From positions 1,052,501 through 1,116,500 of the forward strand of contig JAOTOM010005147.1 of assembly GCA_034440615.1 (NCBI GenBank): a stretch of DNA of 64,000 nt, read 5' to 3'. The stretch is from Ashinkailepas kermadecensis. Taxonomy: Eukaryota; Arthropoda; Thecostraca; Neolepadidae. Below are positions 38,471 to 62,963 of the stretch, in pieces; positions within the stretch are counted from its first letter, which is position 1, and each line of letters starts with the position of its first letter. The notes beneath the pieces were generated by a model, which saw only the letters and a program-made list of their open reading frames with translations, was not told the DNA's origin and ran no database searches. Position numbers and translations under genes: made by a program.

Positions 38471-39371
38471 TCCCTTGCTGTTCAGCATCTTCATGAATGA
38501 CCTGCCAGCATACCTTCCATACGGACGTCTGATATCATATGCCGACGACACCCAGCTGCTAGACTCTGCACATCCTGATGAATTACCCGTTCTTAAATCC
38601 CGGCAGGAGAACACCATCCTTGCTATTCAGTCTTACTTCACATCCAACTCCTTGAAGATGAACCCCACCAAAACTACCCTACTGCTTGTCGGCACGCCCC
38701 AATCCCTAAAAAAAGCCACATCCTACCAACTCAACGTTGGCAGTCACGTCCTAACCCCCTCGCCATTCGTGAAGATGCTGGGAGTCATCATTGACCGCAC
38801 CCTATCCTGGGAGAAGCACATATCCCACGTTGTCAAAAAGTGCAACTCCACCTTGTTCTGTCTCCACAATATCCGTCACCATCTCACACCCGAAGCACGC
38901 AAACTCCTAATTCAGTCTCACGTCTTTCCATACATCCTATACTGCCTCACTGTATGGGGCGGGGCTGCCCAATGTCACCTTGGACGAGTGCAGAAGGCGA
39001 TCAATTTCGGGGCTAGAATCGTCGTAGGGGCTCGTCGTCGTGACCATATCTCGCCGACAGTGGCAACGCTGGGCTGGCGCAGTGTCCGTGACCTCATCAC
39101 TCACCGCGACAACATCGCCGTGTTCAGAGCCCAGAATGATCCGCGAGCCCCCGAGGCGATCCGTGCTCTGTTCCGCCGGCGGTCGGATGTCTCCCGGCGC
39201 TCCACTCGTGCGACGGTGGCTGGGGCACTGGAGCCACCGCCTTTCCGCCTCAGCATGTCACGCAGAACCTTCTCCTTCCGGGCAGCCTCGGCCTGGAACC
39301 TACTGCCGCCGGCCACTTCCGCTTCTCGGACACGGGGCGAGTTCGTCGCGATGCTGAACAACATCTTATAA
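38471..39371 (+). pseudogene. Non-LTR retrotransposon Pol, 3' part (RT palm, thumb and C-terminus)
   Basis: Continues the RT interrupted at 31974: PLLFSIFMNDLPAYL, then the catalytic ISYADDTQLLDS (YADD intact), the thumb motif FVKMLGVIIDRTLSWEKHI, a LQKAINFGARIV-like region and the C-terminus SFRAASAWNLLPPATSAS, ending at TAA 39369-39371. The codons are open throughout. Together with 29541-31974 it forms a nearly complete Pol apart from one frameshift and the hAT insertion. Confidence 0.93.
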
Positions 39372-39527
39372 ATTGACTTCACGTGTTCGGTTTTCCCCTG
39401 TATACTGTTGTCTTGCCGCTTTCATTTTTGCTCATGTTTGTGAAATGTATCCGACTGTATTCTGACACGAACCAAATATTAATCCATTTTATGGAATCGG
39501 TTTGTTAAATCTCGCAAATACAAATAC
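39372..39527 (+). mobile_element. 3' UTR and tail of the split retrotransposon
   Basis: About 150 nt follow the stop and end in CAAATACAAATACAAT, a short tandem tail of the kind seen on CR1/L2/Jockey elements. The target duplication cannot be assigned because the 5' end is unknown. Confidence 0.6.
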
Positions 39528-40700
<1,173 letters not shown>

Positions 40701-41762
40701 ATACATATATCTATTTACCCACCTAGGTACGATGTTGGTGCGTTCTTTTAAATCTCGTTTCACTTTGGTACATGTCTTACCCATATTGGTAGCTAAAAGC
40801 GTAAACTGAGAACAACGGCGACAACTACACCAGCGTACCCACCTGCCTCGCCCTAACCCCGACTGGCATAACCACAAGATTGCGTCTTAAAAAACAGAAC
40901 AGCGAGTGCCCCGCGGCCCGCCACTGTTACTTACGCAAGAAAAGCCACGGGTATCCAAATACTAACGGAAAAAATCAAACTCTTTCACGTCCTCATTTCC
41001 GGTCGCACTGTATATATATCTCTATTGGCAATTTTAGTAAAATACCTACTAAACTTCTTAGTAAATATACCTACGAAACCTTCTCGGGGACTTGTTGAAC
41101 TGTAAGTGGTACCAAATTTTACTTCGGGTAGCTTATGAAGTAAAATGGATTGGACAAGATACATATCATTTTTTCATTAAATTTGTGCTGATAAATGGTA
41201 CCCAGGAACGAAATATAGTTAATCAGTATGCTTAATTGTACTTAAAAAGTAAGACAAAATAGCCATTTGTTTCGTACGCCATAACTTTTCAAAATGACTC
41301 TACTTAATTCGGTCTCTACTTCACACACCTTTTTCCTTCATCATGATCCAAACGATATTTGCAAAGTCATTTTGGCGCATCAGCTAGAAAATCTAGTGTG
41401 TGTGTATACATAGGCTGTTTATGTTGGTACTGTTCTCCACGGCTTTTCGGCATTTGCTCTTTATTCATCAGACCACTCTTTTACGGTGTGGTAATAATTA
41501 GAGACTGCATCGTTGTTGCCACATTTGTTTGTTATTTGCAGCCATTTTGATACTGCAAAACATGTCGGTAGGCTAGAACCAATGCGTCCGCTTTTTATAT
41601 CGAATTCGTTCCCTTTGATCGACAATATGTGTAGATTTTTGTGTATAAAGTTGTAAAGTGAAGTGAAGTCAGGTCATGAAGTGTTTTGACTTAATAAGAG
41701 CCACAAGGCCCCATCTCGTTTAAGTCTGTAAAGGGAAGATACCATAACCCTGACAAAAAGAC
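40701..41762. other. No gene recognised
   Basis: AT-rich sequence with short ORFs only. Confidence 0.4.
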
Positions 41763-41771
41763 ACTCATGAC

Positions 41772-43946
41772 CAGGGTGGGAATTAAGGCACTTCTTAAGA
41801 GATTTTATCTCTGAAAACATTTTTGCACTCCGGGTTCATACTGGATAGGATGGGCTTCACATGTACTCTGACACAAATGTGGGAACAAAGATATCAATAA
41901 AAACAAACAGAACGACACCCAAAAAACAAATGCTGGTTATTCCACTTACGGTCACCACTCAAACTAATCACTTTTTGTAGCAGTCAGCAGCTGGACCACA
42001 GCTTCACACACTCCATCAATCTCAACCACCGGAATTGCCAACAACAACGCTCCAACAGCAACTTGCAAGATGATGCGCATGAACACAGAACACTTCTCCG
42101 GCTCTGGAGCCGCGTCTCGGGGTACCTGTGGTCCTGCCACCCTATAGTGGGAAACTGACAGTTTTAAGAGATGGCTCCTGAGTCCCGGAGGCCACCGATC
42201 AGAATTGGTTGCGTTAGCATTTTCTGTTCTGAAATCTGTCGGTCAACCAATCAACGCAAGGTATTTTGTATATGATGTCATAACCATTAGCAACTTTGAA
42301 CACATGGTTAACAGTGTCCACACAAGTTAACAGTAAACACAAGACCTTGACTGATCGTTGCTTTCATCACATCCAACTGTGGCGTGTGCGGTAGCGGAGT
42401 TCCGTTCATATTACATGGGAAATTGGCTGCGTAGGTAGGTATGCGCTCTGAGCTGAGGGTGAAGTGTGAAGTATTTTTGTTTGTTTTTCATATGGCTAGC
42501 CTTGTACTGAGACCAACAGTGAAAGGAAAACGCATTTCTCCTGTGAGTCATAAGAAACGAAACAGTGCTGATTATTACGGGTCACTGCTGGGCGGTGCCA
42601 TCCATTGTTCACTTCTTTGTTCGTATGTTTTGGCATTTGATTTGACCAAAAATGAGAATGATATTACTTAAGTATAATATGTAGGTACTGATTTAGGTTT
42701 TTCCGGTCGGTTACTGGTAAACAGATTCCATGCATAAACAAATAATGTCCATGAAAATGTACTCCGGAAGAAATCAGTATGCACTCCGACTCCCAACCCG
42801 GAAAGTAAGTTTCCCACTCTGCTCATGACCACATATCTAATTACCACATATTTAATTCCAAAGAATCCATCCACCAACATCCTGCACACCAGAGTGGGAA
42901 ACTTACTTTCCGGGTTGGGAGTCGGAATGCATACCGATTTCTTCCGGAGTACATTTTCATGGACATTATTTTTTTTATGCATGGAATCTGTTTACCAGTA
43001 ACCGACCAGAAAAATCTAAATCAGTACCTACATAATATGCATAAGTAATATTGTTCTCATTTTTGGTCAAATCAAATGCCAAAACATATGAACAAAGAAG
43101 TGAACAATGGATGGCACCGCCCGGCAGTGACCCGTAATAATCAGCACTGTTTCGTTTCTTATAACTCACAGGAGAAATGTGTTTTCCTTTCACTGTTGGT
43201 CTCAGTACAAGGCTAGCCATATGAAAAACAAACAAAAATACGTCACACTTCACCCTCAGCTCAGAGCGCATACCTACCTACGCAGCCAATTTCCCACGTA
43301 ATACGAACGCAACTCCACTACCGCATACGCCACAGTTGGATGTGATCAAAGCAAAGGATCAGTCAAGATCTTGTGTTTACTTTTAACTTGTGTGGACACT
43401 GTTAGCCATGTTTTCAAAGTTGCTAATGGTTATGATGTCATATACAAAATACCTTGCATTGATTGGTTGACAGACAGATTTTAGAACGGAAAATGCTAAT
43501 GCAGCCAATTCTGAACGGTGGCCTCTGGGACTCCGGAAGACGTCTCTTAAAACTGTCAAAGTTTCCCACTATAGGGTGGCAGGAACACAGGTATTCCAAG
43601 ATGCGGCTCCAGAGCCGGAGAAGTGTTCTCAGTGCTCATGCACATCATCTTGCAAGTTGCTGTTGGCGCGTTATTGTCGGCAATTCTGGTGGTTGAGATT
43701 GATGGAGTGTGTGAAGCTGTGGTCTGGCTGCTGACTGCTACAAAAAGTGATTAGTTTGAGTGGTGACCATAAGTGGAATAACAAGCATTGTTTTGGGGTG
43801 TCGTTCTGTGTTTGCTTTTATTGATATCTTTGTTCCCACATTTGTGTCGGAGTACATGTGAAGCCCATCCTATCCAGTATGAACCCGGAGTGCAAAATGT
43901 TTTCAGAGATAAAATCTCTTAAGAAGTGCCTTAATTACCACCCTGC
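41772..43946. mobile_element. Foldback element with arms of about 1.05 kb
   Basis: The left arm (about 41772-42819) and right arm (about 42892-43946) are near-perfect reverse complements around a ~72-bp loop. Outer borders read CAGGGTGGGAATTAAGGC and, reversed, CAGGGTGGTAATTAAGGC. The innermost paired sequence is AACCCGGAAAGTAAGTTTCC. ACACTCAT occurs just outside both ends (41765-41772 region and about 43950-43957) and is a possible 8-bp TSD, though offset by 3-4 nt from the CAGGG ends. The duplicated open frames at 42441-42671 plus and 42975-43271 minus (MRSELRVKC...) are the same arm sequence. I recognise no protein family in them. Confidence 0.82.
42441..42671 (+). other. Open frame repeated in both foldback arms
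   Basis: A 76-codon frame starting MRSELRVKCEVFLFVFHMAS recurs on minus at 42975-43271 with substitutions (Glu to Asp, Arg to His). The right-arm copy is extended by a lost stop. It may be non-coding. Confidence 0.2.
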
Positions 43947-44020
43947 TGCACACTCATCAATACCTATCTACCTTGACTATCAAGCCCTATTCACTCTATG
44001 CCATGTAACACCCCATTGCA

Positions 44021-45030
44021 GGTAGCATCCTAAAATGGATTGAGTTGTGGCTTTCAGATAGGCAGCAGAGAGTGATGCTTAATGGTACAAAGTCATCATG
44101 GCAAATGTTCTTAGTGGAGTCCCTCAGTGGTTGGTACTGGGGCCACTGTTGTTCATTATATTTGTGAATAGCATTGAATGTGGCCTAAGCAGTAAGGTTT
44201 TGAAATTTGCAGATGATCTGAAGATCTTTAGGGCAATAACAGGGCACAATGAGCAGGTTTTGCTGCAGAACGACTTAGACGAGCTTGTGAAGTGGTCCGA
44301 AAAATGGCAAATGAAGTTTAATTTTGATAAGTGCAAAGTCATGCATGTAGGTAGGCAGCATATGAAGGTGCCATACTTGATGGATGGCCAAGTACTATCT
44401 GTGACTCAGCAGGAGAAGGACTTAGGTGTTATTTTGAACACAAAATTGGGGCCATCAGAACAGACCAAAGAAGCCAGGAAGAAGGCACTAAGAATGCTTG
44501 GGGCGATACAGAGGAATGTGTCATACAAAAGTGAGGAGGTAATCAGGAAGCTTTACTGTGCATATGTCAGGCCACATTTGGAATACTGTCCAAGCTTGGT
44601 CCCCTAGTTATGAGAAAGAGTGTTGGCTTTTAGAGAGAGTACAAAAGAGGGTAACAAAAATGGTTAATGGTATAGGCAACCTGGCATATGAGGAAAGATT
44701 GAAGAAATTGAATATGTTTTCACTTAGATATAGAAGGCTGAGAGGAGATTTCATCGAGGTTTTTAAATTTGTTCATGGTCAGGAACAGGCTCAGGGAAAT
44801 GTTTGAATTTAACAGAAATGATGCAATTAGAGTCCATCAATTCAAAATTAAAGTTAATCACAGCAGGACAAGGTTAAGACAGTCTTTCTTCACCAACAGG
44901 GTAGTAGAACACTGGAACCAGCTGCCAGGAACAATTGTCAGCAGCAACACACTGAACATCTTTAAAGGCTGCATAGACAATCATTATAAGAATAGGGGGC
45001 TTGTTTTTCTGTATTCCAGGGAGGGTTGAT
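44021..45030 (+). pseudogene. CR1-like RT fragment, frameshifted
   Basis: Covers the second half of RT: ILKWIELWLSDRQQRVMLNG, a frameshift near 44100, then VLSGVPQWLVLGPLLFIIFV, VLKFADDLKIF (catalytic FADD), WSEKWQMKFNFDKCKVMHVG, EKDLGVILNTKL, YVRPHLEYC, further frameshifts near 44605 and 44790, RVVEHWNQLPGTIVSSNTLN and a stop near 45027. The Gln-Gly of the GVPQG motif is changed to Gln-Trp. The 5' half and endonuclease are missing, a normal 5' truncation. 3' flanking sequence to about 45225 is probably its UTR. Confidence 0.85.
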
Positions 45031-45234
45031 TGACAGATTTGGTGGGCAACTGGTGCAGTGTACAAAGTGCAACCAAGAAGGGCCCTTGTGGCTCATAGTT
45101 GCACTGATCTTTTATGTATTTATGTCTAACACATGTGGCTTGAATTCCATACTGAAAATTGTCACACTATTCATGCCTGCTTAAAGGGGTCTGTACAGTG
45201 CACACCCAGGCTTAACATAAATATCACCCCATAT

Positions 45235-45540
45235 AACACTACTTAGAACTAAAAAACAAGATTTTGCACCCCAAAAAAGTTGTTCACCCTATTTTTAAGT
45301 GCATTCATTGAGGGACTCACCAGGACACAAGCAGGCAAACTATTGCAATGATGAACAATCCTTTGACTGAATATCTTGTGTTGCTTATCTGTCCTACACC
45401 TTAATTTGTCAGTAAATTTGCAGATCAAGTTAACTTGATTTTTTTGCTGATTAAAAAAAAATAATATGCTTTTTGACATATTTAAGATGATGTGACCATT
45501 CATTTTCTCAGCAAAGGACTACTTTTAAGTCAACTGTGGT
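45235..45540 (-). pseudogene. 3' terminal fragment of a CR1-like element
   Basis: The minus frame carries KIFSQRIVHHCNSLPACVLV followed by SPSMNALKNRVNNFF, the usual C-terminus. Its 5' part (TGTGACCATTCATTTTCTC, ATATGCTTTTTGACATATTT) resembles 46490-46575, so this is a second copy of the same family. Confidence 0.7.
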
Positions 45541-46489
45541 TGTTGCAATTGATGTCATAGGCATGATCCAGAGGAAATGTGCTGCAATATTAACTGTATT
45601 TATGAGCTAACACTGCAAACATTTGCATACCATAATGGGATGGTCTGGGCTGTGGCTCATCCGTTTGTACCTCGATGGTGTCAGACTGACCAACATGACA
45701 CTCAGACTGCAGCTTATAACATTTTGTGCACTTTGAGATGGAAATGATGAATCTTGCAGCTGTGGATTTCCTTAAAAAAATAAATGCTGGCAGACCTTGG
45801 AACAATTTGGGCAAATATCCTTGCTGGAAATCACACTGTTTTTCTGAAAAATGTTAGACTTGCGTGATTGTCCTCAAAAGAAAGCTTAATAATTATGTGA
45901 GATACTGGAGCACAACTGGTACACAGCAGAGCTAGGCCTACACTGATATGCATGGCTGCATGTGGTTTGTTTACTAACTTTACTGCTCAATCAAGAATTG
46001 AAAAATTACATAGAAAATATATATAGATAAATCATAAAAAATAAATCAAATATCCTAACCTAACCCAACCTAGGTTAAGATAATGTAGCATGGTAAATAA
46101 AACATGATAGCCTAATATAATCTAACCTAACCTAACCAATTAACCAAACCAGAAAACCAGAATCATTCCAAACAAACATTTCTGCCACAACACCATCTGA
46201 TCTTGGCAAGCATTGTTAGTGCTGCCATTAATGTTAACAGCATCTTGAGGAGCTTCTGACCTTGAGTGAAGGTTACTGATACATGTGGCTGCAGATGTTT
46301 TGGGTCAGGAATGAATATGGGATTAAGCCAGAAACATTAGTTTTTCAATGTCAGAGTATTGAATAGAGTGCATGCAGTGTTAAACCTTTCTTTATCACAT
46401 CTGTCACACCAAGTACAGATAATTATACATAGCTATATTTGTAGAGTGATGATTATGATTGCATATTTCTTTGCCCACTGAAAAGTAAT
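45541..46489. other. CpG-poor sequence with TTAGG-like motifs, no gene recognised
   Basis: CCTAACCTAACCCAACCTAG and TCTAACCTAACCTAACC at about 46055-46140 are degenerate (AACCT)n, the arthropod telomere unit in reverse. No coding feature is recognised. Confidence 0.45.
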
Positions 46490-46854
46490 TGTTTGTAGAG
46501 AAAATGAGTGGTCACGTTGTCTTTATTACGTTAAAAAGCATAGTATTCCAGATAATTCAAAGAATCAAGTTACCTTGATCTGCACTAATAATGATTTGTC
46601 TAACCTGAATTGATGACCCCTGTGTGATACACTAAATAGAAGGACTTCATTCAGACTGACCTGATCTAGGCCTTCAATAATTTTATACATTTCAGTCATA
46701 TCACCCCTTAATCTCATATACTTGAGTGAGTAGGTATATATATAATGCCATAAGTTTTCCCATAGTCTAGATTACCTAGTCCACTGATGAATCTAGGGGC
46801 TTTGCACTGCACTCTTTCTAGCATATCTATATCTTTTTCTAAGTAGGGGTTCCA

Positions 46855-46911
46855 TGGGCACAATATGACCATAGTTGTCGACACATCCTAAAGCCCAAAT
46901 AACTAACTAAC
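46855..46911 (+). mobile_element. 57-nt SINE-tail insertion
   Basis: Ends with CCTAAAGCCCAAATAACTAA plus CTAAC. Flanked by TAAGTAGGGGTTCCA (46840-46854) and TAAGTAGGGGCTCCA (46912-46926), a 15-bp TSD with one mismatch. Confidence 0.88.
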
Positions 46912-46976
46912 TAAGTAGGGGCTCCAAGCCTGTACAGAATATTATAAGTGTAAATATTCCACACATAGGCTAAGTA

Positions 46977-47137
46977 GGGGACGAGTGGTCTAGGGGTAAG
47001 TTGCTCGTCTCACAATCGAAAGATTGTGGGTTCGAGTCTCAGCTGTCGCTACTCTTCGCCCGCGACCAATCGGCGTGAGAGATTGGCGACGCTATATGAC
47101 CCAACAGTCGATGTGTCGTAAAACCAATAACCAACCA
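46977..47137 (+). mobile_element. tRNA-derived SINE, full length (head type 2)
   Basis: The head has an A box (GAGTGGTCTAGGGGTAAG) and a B box (GGTTCGAGTCTC). The body is CGCGACCAATCGGCGTGAGA then GATTGGCGACGCTA, and the tail GTCGTAAAACCAATAACCAA. The TSD ACATAGGCTAAGTA lies at 46963-46976 and 47138-47151. It is rich in CpG inside a CpG-poor block, consistent with recent insertion. The head differs from the Lys-type SINEs at 54314 and 54984 although the body is shared. Confidence 0.93.
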
Positions 47138-47329
47138 ACATAGGCTAAGTACAGTGTTTGCATGACTTCCCTGCTCTTATACCTCACATGCCCATGAATG
47201 ATTCCCAGCTTTCTGATTGCCCTGTTCCTAGCTGAGATGCATTATTTTTGTCTGCTTTAAGACCATTTGAAACCATCATACCTACATTTATTTCCTCTTC
47301 AATAACATCTAGTTTCCTACCTCCTATTG

Positions 47330-47389
47330 AGTTATGGGCGCTAAATGACCTCGTAGTCGGCGCGCCCTTAAGCCCAAACAACTAACTAA
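47330..47389 (+). mobile_element. 60-nt SINE-tail insertion
   Basis: Contains TCGTAGTCGGCGCGCCCTTA and AGCCCAAACAACTAA. Flanked by CTACCTCCTATTG at 47317-47329 and 47390-47402. Confidence 0.92.
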
Positions 47390-49150
47390 CTACCTCCTAT
47401 TGTATGTCTGAATGTTTCACCTCCAGACCCCAGATGCATAACCTTGCATTTTTCATAGTTGAATGGCATCTGCCATTGATCAGTCCACTTTTTTAGGTCC
47501 TCTAAGTCTAATTGAATATTACTAGATTGATCACTACTGTTAGCCACTCTTACCAATTTGATATCATCAGCAAATTTGAACACCCTGTTCCTCATCCCTA
47601 CCTCACCCCATAAAGAACATAAAGAGAAGTGGCCCTAGAACAGAGTCCTGTGGCACTCCACTCAGAGCATCCTTCCATTCAGATTTACATCCATTTAACA
47701 CCATCCTTTGTTTTCACCCCTTAACCATGCTTCAATCCAACCTCGAACCTAACAGTCAATCCCATGCTTCTCTAGTTGCTGAATTTGATGCCCATGTGAA
47801 ACTTTATCAAAAGATTTGCTAAAGTCTAAATACACAACACCCATCCTGCTTTGATTGTCTACTCCTTTTTGTACATACTTAATTAACTCCAATAGGTTAG
47901 TTAAACAAGATTGAAATACATGTTGGATATCCCTTAGAAGGTTGTGTATCTATATTGGTCTGAATAATCTGTTGGTCAGTTTTTCTGTACCTTGCAAACT
48001 ATTGAGGTCAAACTGACTGGCCTGTTGTTTCCTGCACACTTCATACTTCCTTCTTTTTTTATTAGTACTACATTTGAATTTTGACAATCTTTAAGTACTT
48101 CAGAATACTCCATAGATCACCTGAAAATGATACCTAGGGGAATTACCGATGATTTAGCACACTGTACTAAGATCCTAGCATATATATCACCTGGCCCAGA
48201 ACCTTTATTAAGTTTCATATTTTGCAACTGTTTTTTCCAGCTTCTGTAGTTATTATAAGATCCTCCAACCTATCACCTACCATGACATGGCTTTTGGTTA
48301 TTTCCAACATACCAGAGTTCTCTTTAGTAAAGACTGATGATAATTGTTTGCTTAAGGACTCCATTATATCACAATCATTGAGCACTATTTTACCATCTAC
48401 CTCCAGTGGCCATACACTTTTTAGACTTCAATTTGTAGAAACTAAAGAACCTCTTAGCATTGCCTACTGAACATTCTCAAGCTAATGTGATTTCAGCCAG
48501 TCTTCTAGATGCCTTAACACACCTAACTTTATTTCTTGCTATTCTGTGATTTTAGATTTACCCAGCATCTTTTAGTTTGTTAAATGCCTGCTTCTTTGAC
48601 TCCAGTAAGTGTTTTTACTTCATTGGTCAGTCATGAAGGGTGCTTGACCTCATTTAATATAATTGGCCTATTAGGAATGAACCTATCCTGACCTTGGAAC
48701 AGTTCATCTTTTACCATTCTCCACATTTCATAAGCATGTAAGCCCATCAATAACTCTTCCCAATGAATTTATGTCAGGAAGTTCCTTGAACTCGTTGCAA
48801 TTCCCTTCAGGAAAATTTGGAATCAATGTTTACTGATTCCTAAAACTTCCAACATATATGGAAAAGTGTATGATGTTGTGATCACTATTACCAAAGTTCT
48901 CTCCTATGCTCACATTCTGTACCTAATTTTACTCATTTGTAAGCACCAAATCTAACATTTCACTTCCCCTTGTAAGTTCATGTGCCATTTGAAAGACGAA
49001 ATATTCTGCAACACAAGCCATGAAACTTCTTCCTGACTTGCTTAGACATCTAGTTTTGTCTCCCATCCCTGTTATGCTGATGACCCCCAACAATGCAATT
49101 CTCCCATGCACTCTCCTACTTATCTCTTCCTGCATCAACCTGTCAGTGTT

Positions 49151-49369
49151 TTTATTCTGGTCTGGTGGCCTATGGAATGGTCCAATCCTGAATCTTGGTC
49201 CATTCTTCGGAATGGTGGTAACATATATGCATGCAGTTCCACAATTTTGTCCCTAACAACTGTGGCATTTACATAAAACATAACAAGCTATTCCTTTCCT
49301 TGCTTGCAATGCTTCTCTCTTTATCATGCATCCAAGCCATGTGTGTAGAAAGTCCAGGCTGGACCCTCA
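49151..49369. other. No gene recognised
   Basis: May include more of the decayed CR1-like element, but no motif is recognisable. Confidence 0.3.
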
Positions 49370-49890
49370 CTTCTGGTACCAGGTACATATCACAAGTACT
49401 GAGTTCACAAGTTCCCTGGCTCATAAGTGCTAAGGCTGCCAGATAACTTCCAACATATCTGGGGATGTGGTAGGCTCACAAGTACCCCATCTCATAAGTG
49501 CTATAAATGGTTCTGGACTATACTTCTAAATGACACCAGAGCCTACCTGCCTGGCCACAGATGGGAGGAGCGGGTGGTGACTGCATTGCTCCAAAAAGGG
49601 TGAATACCTTACCTAGCATAATCTAACCATTTTGGAGCAATGCAGCCACCACATGATACTGCCATCTGTCAGCAAGTAGGTAAGCTCTGGTGCAGTTAGA
49701 CATTAACTGTGTCATATAGTGGTATCATTCAAAACTATTTTAGCACTTATGAAATGGGGTACTTGTGAGCTCTTGCTGTCCCTGTTATTTTAGTAGTTTT
49801 GGAAGTTATCTGGCAACTGTTAGCATTTATGAAACCAAATCTGGCATATTTTAGCACTATGAAACAGGGTACTTCTGAGCTGGCAAACAT
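49370..49890. mobile_element. Foldback MITE-like element
   Basis: The left (about 49370-49603) and right (about 49632-49890) halves are imperfect reverse complements. CTGCATTGCTCCAAAA faces TTTTGGAGCAATGCAG across ~30 bp, and CCAGATAACTTCCAA faces TTGGAAGTTATCTGG further out. CACAAGTACCCCAT with CATAAGTGCTA recurs as a subrepeat in each arm. Confidence 0.75.
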
Positions 49891-50041
49891 ATTAATGCCT
49901 GCCCTGTTGCATGGTGGGGTTTGACTGGGGTGTGAGGATGTACTTTTCCAGTATCTTTTCTAGATAGGCTTAACCCAGATGGGCACCTGTCGCCCTTATT
50001 AAGCCTTAATACTTTATGAACTTTATGGTGGTGGTGGTGGT

Positions 50042-50249
<208 letters not shown>

Positions 50250-50559
50250 GGCAGGAAATGCATACTTTTCAGTTTGTGGCAAACTGTTGCATCACACCTA
50301 CCCTCCTAATCTAACATAGCATAGCCTATCACTATCATTTTTTCTTCTTAACTTAATGTAGCATCCTGTCTTCAGAAAATTTACTTAACTGAGAAAGACA
50401 ATTCTTAAAATGTTCCCAAAGTTCTAGTCACATTTCCCACTGAAATAAATGGTCACGGTACCCTTATCACATTCAGAAAAATGTCTAGCATTTCTTCTTG
50501 AAATGCCATCTGGCGTCAACAAAAAGAAATACCACCTACCCGAACCGGTGTTATTGCAC

Positions 50560-51330
50560 TTCAGCCTGTGCCATCTCTGGGTCTTTTCTCACCCCTGTAA
50601 GGCTTTCTGCAGCTAGGAAAAATGGAGTATGTGAGTGCTCCTAAATTTGGCATGCCTATTCCCACATCAATTTGACATGTATGAAAATTTAGAGTTCAGG
50701 TCATTCATGATCACCAAGTTAATTGAGGTCAAGTGAGGTCACCTCCAAAAAGTTCAACAGGTTGTCACACTTTATCAGGTATAGATATTTGAATGAAAAT
50801 CACTGTTTACTTATCTTTATGAATGCAGCAAAATGTGACAGAGGATTATTTTTAATGCATGTTCCAGGACTTATTTGTTTTAAATGTTTGCCTATTGTGG
50901 TCAAAATTGAATATACTAGCAAAGGTAAGCAATTTCCATGAGGCTCATCTTACTTAGACCAACATTTCTTGTTGTGTTTACACATTTGATTTTTGTACAT
51001 AAAAACTTCATTCAAATTTCACACAAAACACAAATATTTGGATGGCCAAACATTTTGGCACCATGGTTATTTCACCTTCGTTTTCTTAGTACAAATTAGT
51101 TGTTTTTAAAATCCTTTCTAAGATGAACTCCCCAGAGCCAATAGCATGACTTCAATTGTGGCCACATAACCCCCAAAGTGACATCACTTTTTGAAGGGAT
51201 TCAATTTTGGGGGTGATTTCTGGCCTCACTCGTTGAGAGCCTTCTGATGACACCTCTTTCGTTTCTATGCAGCACTGTTTGGAGATTAGAGGAGGGTGTA
51301 TAGGGACACCCCCCCTGACTGACTTGAATG
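50560..51330 (+). repeat. Unclassified interspersed repeat, copy 3
   Basis: Matches copies at 16773 and 20453: TTTGACATGTATGAAAATTT, GAGGTCAAGTGAGGTCACCT, CTTCTGATGACACCTCTTTC, GAGATTAGAGGAGGGTG. CpGs of the other copies are mostly TG/CA here. Confidence 0.7.
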
Positions 51331-61410
<10,080 letters not shown>

Positions 61411-61759
61411 GTAACAAGAACGCAGTCATGCGCTAGATGTTTCACCACTGCATTCCTTATCACAAAATATGCTACAACCCCTTCAACGTCGAACGACCAC
61501 CAAAAATACCATCAAAATGTTCGTTTTGCCTCCTTCATTGCCGGGTGGCGCTTTGCAAACTGGATTGATAAAAAGGTACAACTGCCATTCAGCTTATAAA
61601 CTGCTTTCCACCTTGCGACTTCTACTTGTAGGGATGAATGAGGTAGTGAAAAGAAACAAGCTCCTTTCGCTGAGGATGTTAAAGTGTTAACGTCACGTGA
61701 CCGATATAGAAGTTGCTACTTATTACTGATTTCTGTCTCTCCTCTCTGTCTCTGTCTCT

Positions 61760-62550
<791 letters not shown>

Positions 62551-62569
62551 ATCCATATATGTCTGTTTA

Positions 62570-62700
62570 TCTATCTGCCTTTGTCTATCTATCTATCTGT
62601 CTCTGTCTGTCTGTCTATCTGTATATCTATCTGTCTATCTGGCTCCGTCTGTACATCTTTATGTCTGTCTGTCTCTGTCTGTCTATGTCTCTGACTATGT
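62570..62700. repeat. (CTGT/CTAT)n microsatellite
   Basis: TCTGTCTATCT-type tetranucleotide mixture, the complement-like continuation of the GACA/GATA block. Confidence 0.9.
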
Positions 62701-62707
62701 CTCCCTC

Positions 62708-62741
62708 GATGCACCCTAAACCCCAAATAACCAACTAACCA
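62708..62741 (+). mobile_element. 34-nt SINE-tail insertion
   Basis: GATGCACCCTAAACCCCAAA followed by TAACCAACTAACCA is flanked by ATGTCTCCCTC at 62697-62707 and 62742-62752. It is the shortest of the set. Confidence 0.9.
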
Positions 62742-62769
62742 ATGTCTCCCTCTATGTCTCCATATCTGT

Positions 62770-62774
<5 letters not shown>

Positions 62775-62831
<57 letters not shown>

Positions 62832-62852
62832 TTTTATATATATATATATATA

Positions 62853-62894
<42 letters not shown>

Positions 62895-62918
62895 TATATA
62901 TCTGTATGTCTGTCTGCC

Positions 62919-62960
<42 letters not shown>
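62775..62960. repeat. (AT)n and (CTGT)n microsatellites
   Basis: About 115 bp of AT with TTTATTT interruptions, then TGTC tetranucleotide repeats. Confidence 0.95.

Positions 62961-62963
<3 letters not shown>

Larger units (their letters stand above)
46490..49150 (-). pseudogene. Decayed CR1-like retrotransposon (endonuclease C-terminus to RT thumb)
   Basis: Reading right to left: the end of the endonuclease (48929-49138, ending MLDLVLTNE), an interdomain region with stops, RT fingers near 48000, the palm at 47386-47595 (RVFKFADDIKLVRVANSS and WTDQWQMPFNYEKCKVMHLG) and the thumb near 46800-46600 (RLRGDMTEMYKIIEGL). Many frameshifts and stops mark it as old. It is interrupted by three SINE-family insertions (46855-46911, 46977-47137, 47330-47389). 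It is very CpG-poor: I count one CpG in 47401-48000 and one in 48001-48600. Confidence 0.8.

Noticed and set aside
46977..47060. Functional tRNA gene
   Set aside because: A and B boxes are present but the acceptor stem does not close, and the sequence continues into a SINE body with tail and TSD.
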